A DNA stretch of 64,000 nucleotides from Sclerodactyla briareus (lineage: Eukaryota > Echinodermata > Holothuroidea > Dendrochirotida > Sclerodactylidae): positions 346,114 to 410,113 of the forward strand of contig JAODTK010001776.1 in the NCBI GenBank assembly GCA_026419785.1, written 5' to 3'. Made by a program: the position numbers and the translations under genes. Shown one piece after another: positions 46,553 to 58,379 of the stretch. Every line of letters starts with the position of its first letter. Within the stretch, counting starts at the first letter, position 1. The notes under the pieces were generated by a model. That model had not been told where the DNA came from. It ran no database searches and was given only the letters and a program-made list of their open reading frames with translations.

Positions 46553-47325
46553 TAAGTGCCCAGTATCCGGCCCTCTCTGCCCAGTAATCCGACACCTAGT
46601 CCAGTATTTGAAAATATTCAAGCTGAAGCGATGTTCTGTCAAACGATAATAGGATTGACAAAAAACATCTACTCAACAAACCTAATTGCAAAATTATTCA
46701 GTAGCAAAACATTGAATGTTTGGTGTGGTTAATTTCAAAATTTCATAACCCACCAAATGGGGTGATTTCACAACTTTCATAGTTTTTAGGTCTAAAATGA
46801 AGGGATAAGCTAGTGCCTCATTGAATTTAAAGGCCATTTGTATGAAAAGATTTCACACGGAAAAGGGTTTAAATTCTGTCATTTGAAAGGAGTCAGATAC
46901 CGGGAGGCTCGTAATTTAGTTTGATGCCCAGTATTCTGATCCGCCCCAAATAAAAAGCTACAAAAATGTGCTGAGATTGAAATTTTTAAAATGCGTTCAG
47001 GGCTTTCTAGAATAAAAAAAAAAAACTTCTATTCACTGTGGTGAAAGAGAGGGGCAGAGGAATTGGAAAAAATATGGAAAATGAAAATGAAATAATTATC
47101 AAATTTGCTTTATTTGACAAAATTGACCAAAATCAAACTATTGACCGATGATCCAATATTTGGTTGGTAGATGTTCTGTGATGCGTGGAGGCAGACACAG
47201 ATATTTCAGTTGAAACAAATATTTTTAGTGGTCAGATAGCCTAATGGGACAGAGGGGTTGACTACTGGGCCAAATAGGTTTGAATACTGGGCCAACCTAG
47301 GTTTGAATACTGGGCTCTAGGAACA
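46553..47325. mobile_element. CCCAGTATYC-ended element nested in the hAT copy
   Basis: Left: GTGCCCAGTATCCGGCCC followed by CTGCCCAGTAATCCG. Right: GGGGTTGACTACTGGGCC, then GGTTTGAATACTGGGCC and GGTTTGAATACTGGGC. The motif (G/T)GCCCAGTATTC is repeated and inverted between the two ends, with an AT-rich interior. It is related to the element at 51331-52372. There is no coding frame. Confidence 0.6.
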
Positions 47326-47810
47326 CCTCAATTTCAAAGTTGTATTCTACAGAAAGAAACTGACAAACATCTTATTTTCATAAGATTCATTGTCTACTGT
47401 GAATTTCTAATTTCTAATTTGAATGAGTTGTTCTACTAGAAGTTCAGTATTTGCTGCAAAAAATGGCATATCGTGTCAACATACATCGTGCCATTCCCTT
47501 TATTTGCCTGTTCAATAGGCCTAGTCTATTGCATTATTCTAACCGTGCCATATGTTCGAATAGTTGGCATTATGGATTGTTGAAGCGTTTTGTACCCTGA
47601 TCGGTGGGATTCTCCCCAAGGTCTTGGGAATCTTCCGCAATGGGGTTGGAGAGATCTACTCGGGGAATCGCCAGCCCAGGGAAGTATATTTCTAGCCTTC
47701 TTCTGAACCCACCATGGCCATGAAATAACCAAAATTACCGAACAACGTCATCCCGGAAATGTCATGCTATGTCTATTATAACCATGTAACTCATGCATGC
47801 TCTCTAAAAA

Positions 47811-48130
47811 GCAAAAGAGTGAAATTGCACTCTAATGAAGTAGTCACTCAGCAAACCTCGAAGTAGACGGAATTTCACTCTAATAGAGTGAAGTACGGTA
47901 TCACTCTATGATGGGCGAGATCCGTACTGTGCTCTCTATGGAAACATTGGAGTAGTCAGTCAGCACACTTCGAATTCCACACTCTAGAAGAGTGAAAATA
48001 TGCTTCATAATGGGCGAAAGATTTTCTACAAGGAGTGCGAAATGAGTGAATGGAGTGGGAATGACACACCGCACCAATTCATTGGGAGTGTTGTAAATTC
48101 ACTCTTTTGTTTCAAGAGTGTGTCGCCCAT
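47811..48130. repeat. Repeated GAGTGAA / CACTCT inverted words
   Basis: AGAGTGAAATTGCACTCTAA, ATTTCACTCTAATAGAGTGA, CACTCTAGAAGAGTGAA and AATTCACTCTTTTGTTTCAA with GAGTG recur with both orientations alternating over ~300 bp, so the strand can form several small hairpins. It lies inside the hAT-like element near its right end and may be its subterminal repeats or another inserted MITE. Confidence 0.5.
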
Positions 48131-48687
48131 TTCGTTGGACATTCTCGTCGAAGGGACATTACAGGCCCCTGCCCTATTAGGCCATAGCCTACAGTCGGTG
48201 TCGTCAAGGGTGAAGCATCTCCTCTGTATTTTCTTCAATGAGGAAGTATATCCTGTTGCAATAATGACATCTTGCCTAAATTGACATGCTTTACGAGGCA
48301 CCAGTTTCTTGTCCGTTTTGAGCTAAAAGACCGCTCATTGTAGTTCTGTGTTCCCTGCGCAAATTTCATTTCGCGAGTCGCGAGCCTAGTAATACCCGCG
48401 CGGACACAACGAACCGATTTGCCTTTCTGGAAATCGCCTGTCGTTTCGCCAATTCGCGTGCCTCGTTAAAAGCAGCAATAACTAACTCTCATTGTATTTA
48501 CCAAGCTCTGGTTTTGTTAAAGACAAGGTTTAACACCAATAAAGTTAAGGGTAGTTGTTGGACATAAAAATTCTACGCTCTTCAATATGTCCCAAGTATT
48601 TCAATATTTCCCATTCACGGGGTAATATTTCCCAGAAGGGAAATACCGCGCGGTATTTCCGCCCTGGTATTTCCAAGGCCAACCCTG

Positions 48688-48695
48688 ACTGTGGC
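48688..48695. repeat. Target-site duplication, right (ACTGTGGC)
   Basis: Exact copy of 45910-45917, directly after the CAACCCTG end. Confidence 0.85.
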
Positions 48696-48784
48696 CCTTA
48701 AGTGTGAAGTGACCACAGGGGTAAGGTACGGGTCACACAAACAGTCGAGGAGTGTCTCTCGGTCCTTCTAAAGTGGGGGGAGAA

Positions 48785-49530
48785 TGTAGGGTTGAGCCAC
48801 ACTAACGGCCTAAGACTTGGACGTTGGGACTCGGTCCGAGATTCAACCAAGTCCAGGTTCAGACCGCCAGAACAGAAAATTATTCACGGAAAATCCTGAA
48901 ACTTAGATGGAAGGATACTGCAGAATCTCTCAAATTGACATTGAAACACAAATGCAATAGTATGCTTGTCTTGTTTTCAAAAATTGCTGCATGCACTCAT
49001 CACTCAAAATGGCGTTCAGCAGGCAGCAATCTCATGAGACTACAGTACCACGCCTTGTCTGCAAAGACAGAGGCAATGGTGATGGCTTGAAACAACAATG
49101 TGAAAAAAGACGAAGTGAACTGTTTGCTTGAAAATATTTAATCCCCTGGTCCTAGAGGTCTGCAAACGGTGGGAGAGAGGGATCAGGTGGGGTTACATGA
49201 GTTGTTTCTATAGGGCAATCATGTATAAGTGCGGCACTGCTGCAATTTCAATTTGCAATACATGGCTACCGGTTATGAACTTTCTCGATGAGTTCTCAAA
49301 CTCAACTAAAACAGGTAACAGGAAAACTTGGGATAAATATGCTAAATTACAATATACTCGGTTTGTTGATGCACAAGTCGACAACGTGCTCTTTGGACCT
49401 AATACCCAGCCATATATTCTAAACTGCCAAAGTGTATCGGACTGGGACACAAGGACTCAAACTTGACTCAGATGGTGAGGACTGGGTCTTGGACGCTGGA
49501 CCCTTAGACTTGACTCCAAACTGGGCTGGA
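48785..49530 (+). repeat. Repeat copy A with GACTTGGACTCGG-like flanks
   Basis: Starts in AGACTTGGACGTTGGGACTC and ends in GACTGGGACACAAGGACTCA-type sequence. Between are CCTAGAGGTCTGCAAACGGT, GGCACTGCTGCAATT, GGTTATGAACTTTCTCGATG and CCATATATTCTAAACTGCCA. All of these recur in order at 55741-56700. It is a dispersed repeat of ~750-950 bp of unknown class. Confidence 0.8.
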
Positions 49531-49559
49531 CACCGCAGTGAGTGCTGGCAGGCCCCTAT

Positions 49560-51320
49560 AATGTTACTGTATACAGAATTACAGTATTACTAATGAAAAT
49601 CCACAACAAACTTAACCAGTCAAAGGCGAGCCTCAAAAATAAGAAGATCAAGTCAAGGGTCTACCACAGGCCCCTTGAGTAGTTTTTTTTGGAGTACTTG
49701 CCTATTCACTGATCCGAGATACGTGCAAAATGCCTACGTCACAATAGCGAAATACCACCTATTGACAGGGGCATAGAATATGGGGGAGGGGTCTAAGGGG
49801 AGGGTGGGCTAGATGCAAAATGGTGCCACATTTGAAGCTGAGTTTGAATTGAATACATCTCTAGGAATTCCTAGGAATTTTTAGGTAATGAATTTATATT
49901 TTTCTGAAATCTTGAAAATGACACACAGAATTGAAATCAACATAAGGCCAAGTAAAAATAAAACATGTTTACGTCCCCCTTTTTTGAAAATGAGGAGGCG
50001 ACCCCCCTTTTTTTTTCTGCCACCAACAGTTGCTTATCAAGATGTTTATTGCCACGTTCTGTCGGACCTCGTATATACCGTACATACCAGGTAGAGCGGA
50101 CAAAACCCGAGGGAGTTTGTTATTGCGTCACATAACCGTTGGAATCACGTACGGTTTGTATTCACTCTATCTGGTAATTACCAAAGTCACCACTTCGAAA
50201 GAACGCACCATATATACCCGATGGGTATCCCACATGTAGCTCGAACTAATACTAATAGCCATTCATAACCAGAAATTGCTTAATAACCATTTCTAAATGA
50301 AAATGCAACATGAGAAAAACAAAAAAAACGAGACTCAGACAGGTTTGAAAAGAGGAAAAGAAGCGGGTCGAAGCAGGGTTTTGCCACTTGACCTTTTCTC
50401 AGAGGAGGCGGCCTCTTTTAAATTCCTTTTTATTTTATGGTTCTACAGGGTCTACTAACCTAAAACATACTTCAAATTGTTCCTGTGTCAAGAGCAAACT
50501 GATTCCATGGAGTTAGGTAGACTCTCAAAAATATTCTTTCATAAAAAGTTATGGCCTGAATGAAGAGAAAAAAAAAAAAATTCAGAATCCTCCAAAAAAA
50601 GAGGCAGGCGGGAGGGGACGCACACTGAAATTATTTTTTGTTGCCTAATAGAAATTTCAACTTCTTTAGTTCTTTTCGGTGTTTTGGCCGAAAATTTTGA
50701 ATCCGACGGATTTCGCGGAACTGGTCAGACAGAGGACTGTACGGCATATTTTGTATCCTGATAGACAGTCCAATACGGAAACCCCTTTGAGTCCGCTTTC
50801 TGCTTTGATTGGGTGCATATATAGTGTCGGGCAGGTACAGGGGCCAATTTAAGAAAATAAATAACGTTCCTGTTTGTGGGGGTGTTTTTTTGAGACCAAA
50901 TATCATGATTGGGGACAAATTTCGAACTTATTCACCCACTCCATGCCCTACAAAAACATACACTTCGCTCAATCCGCCCACTCGCCCCCCCTTTCTTGTT
51001 TTTCTCCCTTCCCCTTTTTTTCTTAATGTATTTCCTCTCATTTTTGGGGGAGCGATGCCCCGATCGCCCCCACCCTGGCTACGCCTGCCTACTGCCGTCA
51101 TATGTGTAAACGATAGCTGAAGCCTGTACAAAGGTCAATGGACAGTTTTTCAGATAGGTTCATGTACTATTTCCTTCCATTCGGTCGGCCCCCCCACGCA
51201 CGAAAGGTGAAACAATTTCATCAATATTTTGTACCTGTGCAAAAAAATGCAACGCACACTAGAAAACGGGAGCCAATCGACTTAAAAGCTTAGATAAGCC
51301 CTCCAGTAATGAACAAATAA
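49560..51320. other. No gene recognised
   Basis: Contains unplaced minus frame 50918-50631 (basic, ends KELKKLKFLLGNKK), which I cannot assign, and a minus-oriented GGCGTAGCC-plus-G-run block at 51050-51090. Otherwise it is unique, AT-rich sequence. Confidence 0.4.
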
Positions 51321-51330
51321 CATCTAAGGT

Positions 51331-52372
51331 GCACAGTATTCAACCCCTTGAGGCTTTTTACAACCTACGTGGGTTACCATGGAAACTAAAATCATCTTTA
51401 TCATGCACCTACCTTGGACATTTTATAGAACAGTTACAAACCAAAATATTGGAATTATTCAATTTTTTATTTCTGAGGAGGGTTACTTTGAAAAATGGTG
51501 GTCACATGACCAGTATTCAACCCCCCCATGCATCATGTTATTCTTTTTCTATACCAGTATTCAACCCCCTAACTAATTTTCATCATATTTTTTCCAAAAG
51601 TGCTTATTTCAAAGCGTTTGATATGGGAAACATATTTTGATGTGTTTCCACAATTTATGTTCATTCCAGTTGATTATAATGATTTCTTCCTATTTTAATG
51701 GAATTCTAAATGTGGTAGTATTTCGATTGCTTTTGCATGTAATATCGGCCCAATAGACCAAATTTTGGCACATTTTTTCCTAGTTTGCTATATTTTCCAT
51801 ACGAGTTTAAATGTATTTCAATTTAATTTTGTTTATATCTTTTGGAACATCTTTCACTTGTGAAGTAACTAAAATACTACATTTTTTATTCATTTCCGGT
51901 TTTTATCAATATTTATACTAGGGGGGTTGACTACTGGGCAGTGAATCTACATTGGGTGCCCAGTATCAACCCCTGTTTTAAAATTCATTTCGTTTGTAAC
52001 ATGTTAAATTTTATGTTAATAGTATTTCGACTTCTTTGTATACAACTTTCCGCTTTTATGCCGCAACAACTACAAAGGATGGGATAAACAAATGTTGAAC
52101 TCATAAATTTTTCCCTCAATAATTCCTATGCTATACAGCTTTTTTAAAATACACACTTTTTGACAAAATGGACCCAAGTTGATTGCAAAATTGTTCAAAA
52201 TATAATTTATTCCAAAAAATATTACCTGAATGTAGTTTTAGTCATTCCTAAGCGTCTAAACATCTCTGCACATTTTCTATGGAAAATGTTTGCTCTACTT
52301 CTTAATAAACATCAAATTCCTGCAAGGGGTTTGAATACTGGTAGGGGGTTTAATACTGTGCACTTACCCTAG
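51331..52372. mobile_element. TIR element, GTGCACAGTATTCAACCCC ends
   Basis: The left AGGTGCACAGTATTCAACCC pairs with the right end, whose reverse complement is AGTGCACAGTATTAAACCCC. A TA on each side could be the target duplication. Copies of CAGTATTCAACCCCC recur inside near the left end, and GGTTTGAATACTGG near the right. A central inverted pair (GGTTGACTACTGGGCA / TGCCCAGTATCAACCC at 51908-51975) suggests two elements joined or one inserted in the other. It is AT-rich and non-coding. Confidence 0.7.
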
Positions 52373-52429
52373 GTACTGTGTCGTACACGCGCCGACGTAT
52401 ATAACGGCGATTCCATGGATACTAACACA

Positions 52430-52620
52430 CGTGGGGGGGGGGGGGGCTGTGAGGCTACCCCCTAAACTGACTAGCCTGGGCCTAACATTAATTTAACGTT
52501 AGCCCTTGGGTTGGCCTGGCCTTGGCCCGAGCCTCCGAAGCCTAGCCTTACTAGTACTACTGGCCTAACGTTAGGCCCTCCAATAATAAGTGGGTCATAG
52601 GCTGGCCGAGGCTACCTTTC
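52430..52620 (+). repeat. GCCTAACGTTAG-rich segment
   Basis: GGGCCTAACATTAATTTAAC, GTTAGCCC, GGCCTAACGTTAGGCC and related words recur. CCTAACGTTAGG is a perfect palindrome. It follows a G run at 52433-52446. It is short and low-complexity in character, and no gene is implied. Confidence 0.4.
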
Positions 52621-53489
52621 CGCTGGCGCCGTCCATTGTGGTTGTGATGATCGGATACCAATGGGGCTCCTCTATTTTTTGAATCTTGAAGTTGAACTTG
52701 ACGTTAGCCACTTCCTGAAACGCCCCCAGCCACACAATTGAACTTGGACTCTGATCTTAATCATAATCTTCCTCTATTTGGGGTCCCTTTTGGATTTCCC
52801 GCGACGAGGTGCCAAAGATAATTTTTTTTCTGTTTAATTCATTTGACTGACGAATCAGACGCCATTATTTATCACGTGTTGCCACTGAAATTATGCGAGA
52901 TAAACTCGCGTTTATAAATTGGTCTGTGTTCTAGGACAAGTCGCGTTTCAGTCAAAATATTAAAATGTCATATGAATTGTGCATTGAAAATATCATGCCA
53001 TTCGAACTTTGTGGGGGTTTGCTTTTTTGTCGACGTAGTGGTTAGATAAATTTGCACGGCGACTCGAACGCAAAAGGGGTCCACGTGTTCAGTAACATCC
53101 TGTGGTTTGTCACGGAGGACGTAATTTTGTATACCAACTCTGGTAACTAACCCGTACTACAGTGGGCGTCCTAACATCAGTATCAGTCTCTTGGGACTGT
53201 TCGCTCTGTTAGATGATTTAATGGTGTCACCTGACTCGTTAGCCAATCAGAAAAAAATCATGGCTGGTGACGTAATTATCCAACACGAACAGTCGACTAA
53301 AACGCAGCCTTTGTTTCATGTTCATAGCATGTTCGTTTATGAAGTTACGAATTTTTAAAGATTATAATTATATCACTGCTAATTGGCAATTACCAACGAT
53401 GAACTCTCTATGTTACCCAACCAATTCCCTTGGTATTCCGTAGTAGCCCATAACGTTTGAGATTTTTCGGTCCGTCGCGACCCCGCCAG

Positions 53490-53875
53490 CGAGCCCATGT
53501 GGGGCCCACCTGGGTTTAGTCCGGTTCAAGTGGGGCAAGGTGGGCTAGGGCTGGCCCACGTCAGGGCCAAATGGGGCCCATGTGGGCCTCACATGGGTTC
53601 AGGCCGGACCAACACGGAAAAGGGCCGCCCCACGTCAGCCCCACACGGGGGCTATATTGGCAGTGTATGTGTTGTGTGAGCAGATTTCAGGGCCCACGAA
53701 GGGAGGGGAGGTCCCACAGGTGCCCAGCATCCCCGCCCGGTTGGTGGCCCACTTGGGCCCGACATGGAAACCGCGGACAAATCGGAGGTGGGGCCCGCAA
53801 TGGGCCCCCCATGTGGGGCCCACATGGGCTCCCATTTGGGCCCCACGTGGGGCCCCGTTGGGGCATGCTGGCTGG
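53490..53875. repeat. Palindromic GGGCCCACATGTGGGCC-type repeat block
   Basis: CCCATGTGGGGCCCACCTGG, AATGGGGCCCATGTGGGCCT, CCCATGTGGGGCCCACATGG and CCCCACGTGGGGCCCC words follow one another. Because the words are palindromic and lack TA, open frames rich in W, G, P and H run on both strands and in several frames (for example plus 53571-54062, minus 53930-53652). These are not evidence of a protein. Confidence 0.75.
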
Positions 53876-54103
53876 GGAGACTCCAAGAAGACGCTCCAGC
53901 GAAGATGCTCTTAGAGAACCATTGAGACATACTACTAAGCGAGTTGGTAGACCCGTGATCTTACCTTGCTCGGAAAAATCTAATCGCAATTCAGGGACAT
54001 CAGTTTTGAGGAACAAGAAACCTTGCGCTGTTGCGCAAGATCGTGATACGGGGCGAGATTGATCACTTTAGCATTGGGATAGACGAGATCTCGACCTCAA
54101 CCT

Positions 54104-54127
54104 ATACTACTACTACTACTACTACTA
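54104..54127 (+). repeat. (CTA)n microsatellite
   Basis: Seven to eight CTA/ACT units with no interruption. Confidence 0.95.
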
Positions 54128-54659
54128 GTTTGCAAGTTTGCAAATTGGCAACATTTGATGAAGTCAAATCTACATTTTGAAGGAAATGTTAAGAAATATG
54201 TTTTTCCCCCTTATAATTGGTAGATAATGACATCATGAAAAAGGGGTTGCCATTCGCCCAAATCAGCAAATCAGATTAAATGGGAGGAGCATATCTTCCC
54301 CCACCGAACATCGATAAACCTGGAACAAGTGATTATTGAATGAATGTTTTTCTCTTTAACATTATAACAACAGGAAGAGTATTAATTTGGGCAGAATTTT
54401 CCTTTAATGACATTGTACTTGTCTATGGTAATATAATTGTACTTCGGTGGGCCCTTTCCCGGCCCGGTTGTAAGTGTGTAAGTTCAATTCGAATGATAAA
54501 CGAAATTCATCCCCAGGTTCTTCCCAAAGCGCAAAATAAACATTACGGAGAACGCCGTCACCATTTAGCCTGATTGACCAATGTCTATCGTTGATTAATA
54601 TGGGGATCTGGACGATATTGTAGTTGCCCGCCTTACAAAATGCTATATATGACATTATA

Positions 54660-55520
54660 TCGGAAATATCTGGTTAATTGATTATGGCCTGATAAAGTCT
54701 AGGGTTAGGGCCTATATAGAGCCTACCCTGATATAGGTTCACAATTTTTATTAAATTATTATCCATATCAGCTGATATCGTATACAGTTTATATTGGCCC
54801 GCATATCAAGCCTTATATACCGGTACTGATATAGAGCCTATGACCCAGATATGGTATACATTTTATAATGCCAAATAAAGCCTTATATAACTTGAACAAA
54901 GAGGCTGCCAATATGGTACACATGTAGTGTTATATGGCTATATAAGCCCTTCCAAACTTCATATGGACCTACCCAGACATAGGTGTAAACATGGTAGTGT
55001 ACGGCTTTATATGGACCAGATTATATTTTGCCGTCTCAGGCAGAAGAACTTCCTGGCCCATATAATTTTTCATTTTGCTTTTGTGCTACGATGTAGTCGT
55101 ATGGGCCATGTAAATTTTCAATGGCCTATAGGAAGGAGTTGTCGGAATAACTTACTATAGGCTTTTTATCAAGTTTTGTCTGCCCAATACTGAATTGAGC
55201 AACCCAGATATGACTTTGTATGGAACAAAATATCGTTTGGCGAAATACTGGGCATATCTAATTTGGTTAGTCCACTGGACCCATATTTGGCCATATCAAT
55301 TTCATCTGCTCTGTTTACATGTACTTATATGGGCCATGTAAGTTTTATATGGGCCAGTAAAGTAGTTGTCAGATATAACTTGATGCTTCCTCGGTTCTAT
55401 CTGCCTAAATCTGAATATGACCATTATGGGCTATATATGGACCAGATATGGCTGGGCACATATCTGGGCATATCTGGATTTATATCTGGGCCATGGCATC
55501 TCAGTTTGGAATGGGTGGGG
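54660..55520. repeat. Degenerate TATATGGGCC(AGATATGG) tandem region
   Basis: TATATGG, GGGCATATCTGG, CCAGATATGG and TATATGGGCCATGTAAGTTT words recur for over 800 bp. A larger copy is seen between ~55085-55210 and ~55315-55420 (GTATGGGCCATGTAAATTTT...AGTTGTCGGAATAACTT against TATGGGCCATGTAAGTTTTA...AGTTGTCAGATATAACTT). It is an old satellite-like region. The 134-codon plus frame 55263-55667 follows the repeat. Confidence 0.65.
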
Positions 55521-55740
55521 TACCAGAGTACAGGTACGTTGGCCATGCGTACGGAATATGGGCAAATCAGTATGGGTTACAACAGAAATTGTGAACATGG
55601 GTACGGATTCGAGTACAACTACAGAGGAGTGAGTACGTCTTGGGTACGGGTACCAAGTCTCGAGTAACTGGTATCGATGGTCCCGGGTACGAGTATAATC
55701 TCACCCCCATCGAATGACCCATTAAACAGCAACGCAATAG

Positions 55741-56700
55741 ATACAGTGTGGAGGACTCGAGTCGGGTCTTGGTCTCAAGACAGTCGAGACTGATTTTGAG
55801 GGACTTGGTCTCGGACTCAGACTCGGAAGCTGATGACTCAGACTCGGACTCGGGGACTCGGCGGTTTGGACTCGGGGACTCGGTCCGATCCGGTTTCACT
55901 CCGCTCAGAAAACAATCACAGGGAAATCCCGAAACGTAGGTGTTATACTTGCAGACATTTTGACATCGACGATCATAATTCTGATGTCCTGTCTGCGTTC
56001 AATGTCCCCAGAATTCACTCAAATAAAATCTGAAGTTATAGCCAATACCCAATAGTGCATTCTATTGACTAACTAACGCCATGTCATCGGAATGGCTGTT
56101 AACAGGTGGCATCCTTATGGGGTACTATACTATGGACGCCTGTCTATAAAGGATGGGAGATGTTGATGTTTCCTTGAAATGCAATGAAAAAGTGATACTG
56201 CTTCTGAAGTTATTATTGTCCTAGAGTTTGCAAACTGTGGGAGGTGGGGATCTGGTGGAGTTATATACGTGAGTTGTTTAGGGCATTTATTTTGTTAGTT
56301 TTGGCACTGCTGTAAATGCATTTGCATTTACTAGGCTATTGTTATGAACTTCCCCAATGATGACCCAAACTGTAACACAGGTACGGGCACACCCCAAATT
56401 TTGTATGGATGAATGTTCAACATTACAATATACCCCGTTTGTGAGGGATGATGCAACCACTAACTGCCTAACTTCTTCTTTAACCTGATACCATATATTC
56501 TGCTAAAAATGCCAAGTTGTAAGTAGGGACTCGTGGACTCGGACGCGGACACGGGCATCAAGGACTCGGAACTTGACTCGGACTCGGATGTTGAGGACTC
56601 CGTGTCTTGGACTCGGATCGGCTGGTGGGATTACGCGGTCTTGGATCGGACTTGGATTGGCTGGACTCGACTCCAACACTGATAGATAACAGGGCATGTG
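55741..56700 (+). repeat. Repeat copy B with GACTCGGACTCGG flanks
   Basis: Left flank GGACTCGAGTCGGGTCTTGG and repeated GACTCGGACTCGG; right flank GGACTCGGACGCGGACACGG and more of the same. The core contains CCTAGAGTTTGCAAACTGTG, GGCACTGCTGTAAAT, GTTATGAACTTCCCCAATGA and CCATATATTCTGCTAAAAAT, matching copy A (48785-49530) in order and orientation. Minus-strand frames rich in S, E and D (55899-55567) are products of the GACTCGG repeat. Confidence 0.8.
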
Positions 56701-56879
56701 GGCTAACACGTTCATTTCTAACATGTCAGTTTGTTCCCCAACAATGAGTATATTTTTTTGTGATAGGTTTCCCATGTATATCCTTGCAGAAATTACCTTT
56801 TGTGGACCTCATTTAGGGAAAACAATCCAATCATGTCCATTGTGTCTCCAGTGACTTCAAAATTATCTATCTGTTGTTC

Positions 56880-57345
56880 GAAACTCGCATAAATTGCGCA
56901 ATTTTTTCCCCCGGGACTTTCATGTTGTTTGGAAAACAGTAGTCCCATTCACACTTTTCGTCAAATCTGACGAAAAATCGCGAAAAACCCACAAGGTGAC
57001 CTCCGGCGGTGACTTTGAAATCCCCGTTACGTTTTCCTGGAAGAACTTCTTCCCCACCCACATGTTCCGTGTAAATTGGACAACCCCGTTTTTCCGTTCG
57101 AACCCTTCAAAATAGAGGGCATCAGACATACAGTAATGCCCACTTTCAGACCCATCCAGATTCACTAGGACGGAAATCCATGTGTATCCACGTTCCAACC
57201 AATCGGATAGCGTTGAGGAGTTCTTTGCGCCAACTCCTGAAGTTTTCCTGGCGGCGGCGACCCAGCCCCCAACCATAATAATCCCCGTACACAAGTTACT
57301 GTGTAGCGGCACTAGCGGGGATATAATTATTAAAACAGTTCTAGG
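56880..57345 (+). repeat. Dispersed ATCGGATAG...GGCGGCGGCG...CCATAAT repeat, long copy
   Basis: ACTTTCATGTTGTTTGG, CCGTGTAAATTGGACAAC, AAAATAGAGGGCATCAGACA, GCCCACTTTCAGACCCATCC, CAATCGGATAGCGTTGAGGA, TTTTCCTGGCGGCGGCGACC and CGGGGATATAATTAT occur in the same order as at 61840-62175 and partly at 61530-61700. The minus frame 57405-56920 (161 codons) covers the repeat and has no recognised domain. Confidence 0.75.
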
Positions 57346-57399
57346 CAATATGGATAGAATCATTTTCTGGTAGACATGAGCATTTGCCGATTCAGCACC

Positions 57400-58310
57400 A
57401 CACAAAACGGGGCGATAACTACTGTGTTATACCAAGTATTAACAGATGTCACTAACTCCATTGCCTACCTGGTCTATAGGCCAGGAATGTGTCCACCTTC
57501 CCCCAGGACCCAGCACAGCCTGGGGAAATTGCCTGACAACGTGGCCTGTTAGTATTCATACCACCGTACTAGTGTCGCGATTGTTTTGCGAAGGCGGCGG
57601 CCTGTATTACGACTGATACAAACTATGCTGAAATTCAACAGTTCCCCCAACGCCCATCCCCAACACTTCTTCAAATGAAACCCGCCCTCGACCTGATTTT
57701 CGAGCTGTTCGAATTAATAAAAAAACTTTTCAATTTTTAGCTGGAAAATCCGCGAAATTTAGCGTTGATTCATTTCCTAGCTGTAATGTTTTGCCTTTTT
57801 GATCTGATAAGACGAGTCACCAACCTAATGGCGCTATTGCCGAGTGCCTGGCAGCCAGTGGCTGGAGAGTGACATCACTCTTCAGCCACTAGCTGCGAGG
57901 CACGTGACGGTGGTCCCATCAGACCTATGGTACCATCTTACCTACACATACCCTCGAGAAACCACTGCAATTTACGTAAGCAGGTGGAGCTATAGGAACT
58001 CAACCCCCTTCATTTTAGCCATTATTATCTGACCGGCGAAGTGACAATAGCCTATGTGAATTATCGTACATATCCGTTGTAAAATAGTGGGAGATATTTT
58101 GTCGGGCCATCTAAACGGAGCGCCGCCACCGCTCGGCACGGATGGTTGAGAAAATTCGAATTGTTATTTTGGAATTCGAAAACGTTAAGTAAAATGCTGT
58201 TCAGACGGAGTCAGCTAAAATGAAGCTAAAATGAAGGTAATCGTCTAAAAATTTATATGTGTTTTAGATTGCGTCAGCTATGAATCGGAGCTCTTTAAAT
58301 TCCTGTAAGA
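57400..58310. other. No gene recognised
   Basis: Mostly unique sequence. TCAGCTAAAATGAAGCTAAAATGAAGG near 58210 is a small direct repeat. No exon, RNA or element ends could be supported. Confidence 0.45.
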
Positions 58311-58379
58311 ATAAACGTGTTTTACAAGAAACGGGTCTCAAATCAAACTTCAATTCAAGGGGCGATTTGTGTTGGCGAT

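Larger units (their letters stand above)
45918..48687. mobile_element. hAT-like DNA transposon, ~2.77 kb, with nested insertions
   Basis: Starts CAGGGTTGCAA and ends CAACCCTG. Both ends are followed inwards by TTCTGGGAAA(A)TATT words and a long palindrome (TATTTCCCGCCGGGCGGGAA near 45957; GGAAATACCGCGCGGTATTT near 48645). An exact 8 bp duplication, ACTGTGGC, flanks it. CAGGGTTG ends plus 8 bp duplications are typical of hAT elements. Inside are a minus frame at 46379-46119 and a ~54-codon minus frame near 47725-47562 (RRRLEIYFPG...LGENPTDQGT), neither recognised as transposase, plus another repeat at 46553-47325. It is probably non-autonomous or internally replaced. Confidence 0.82.

Noticed and set aside
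53571..54062. 163-codon W/G/P/H-rich plus frame as a protein
   Set aside because: The sequence is built from palindromic GGGCCCACATG words and is open on both strands in several frames, so openness carries no information.
54700..54712. TAGGGTTAGGGCC considered as telomeric repeat
   Set aside because: Only about two TTAGGG units, with no array around them.
55567..55899. S/E/D-rich minus frame (SESESSASESESE) as a phospho-acidic protein
   Set aside because: It is the translation of the GACTCGG minisatellite flank of a dispersed repeat.
56920..57405. 161-codon minus frame as a gene
   Set aside because: It lies wholly inside a dispersed repeat with other copies at 40.2, 61.5 and 62.0 kb whose matching frames are closed.
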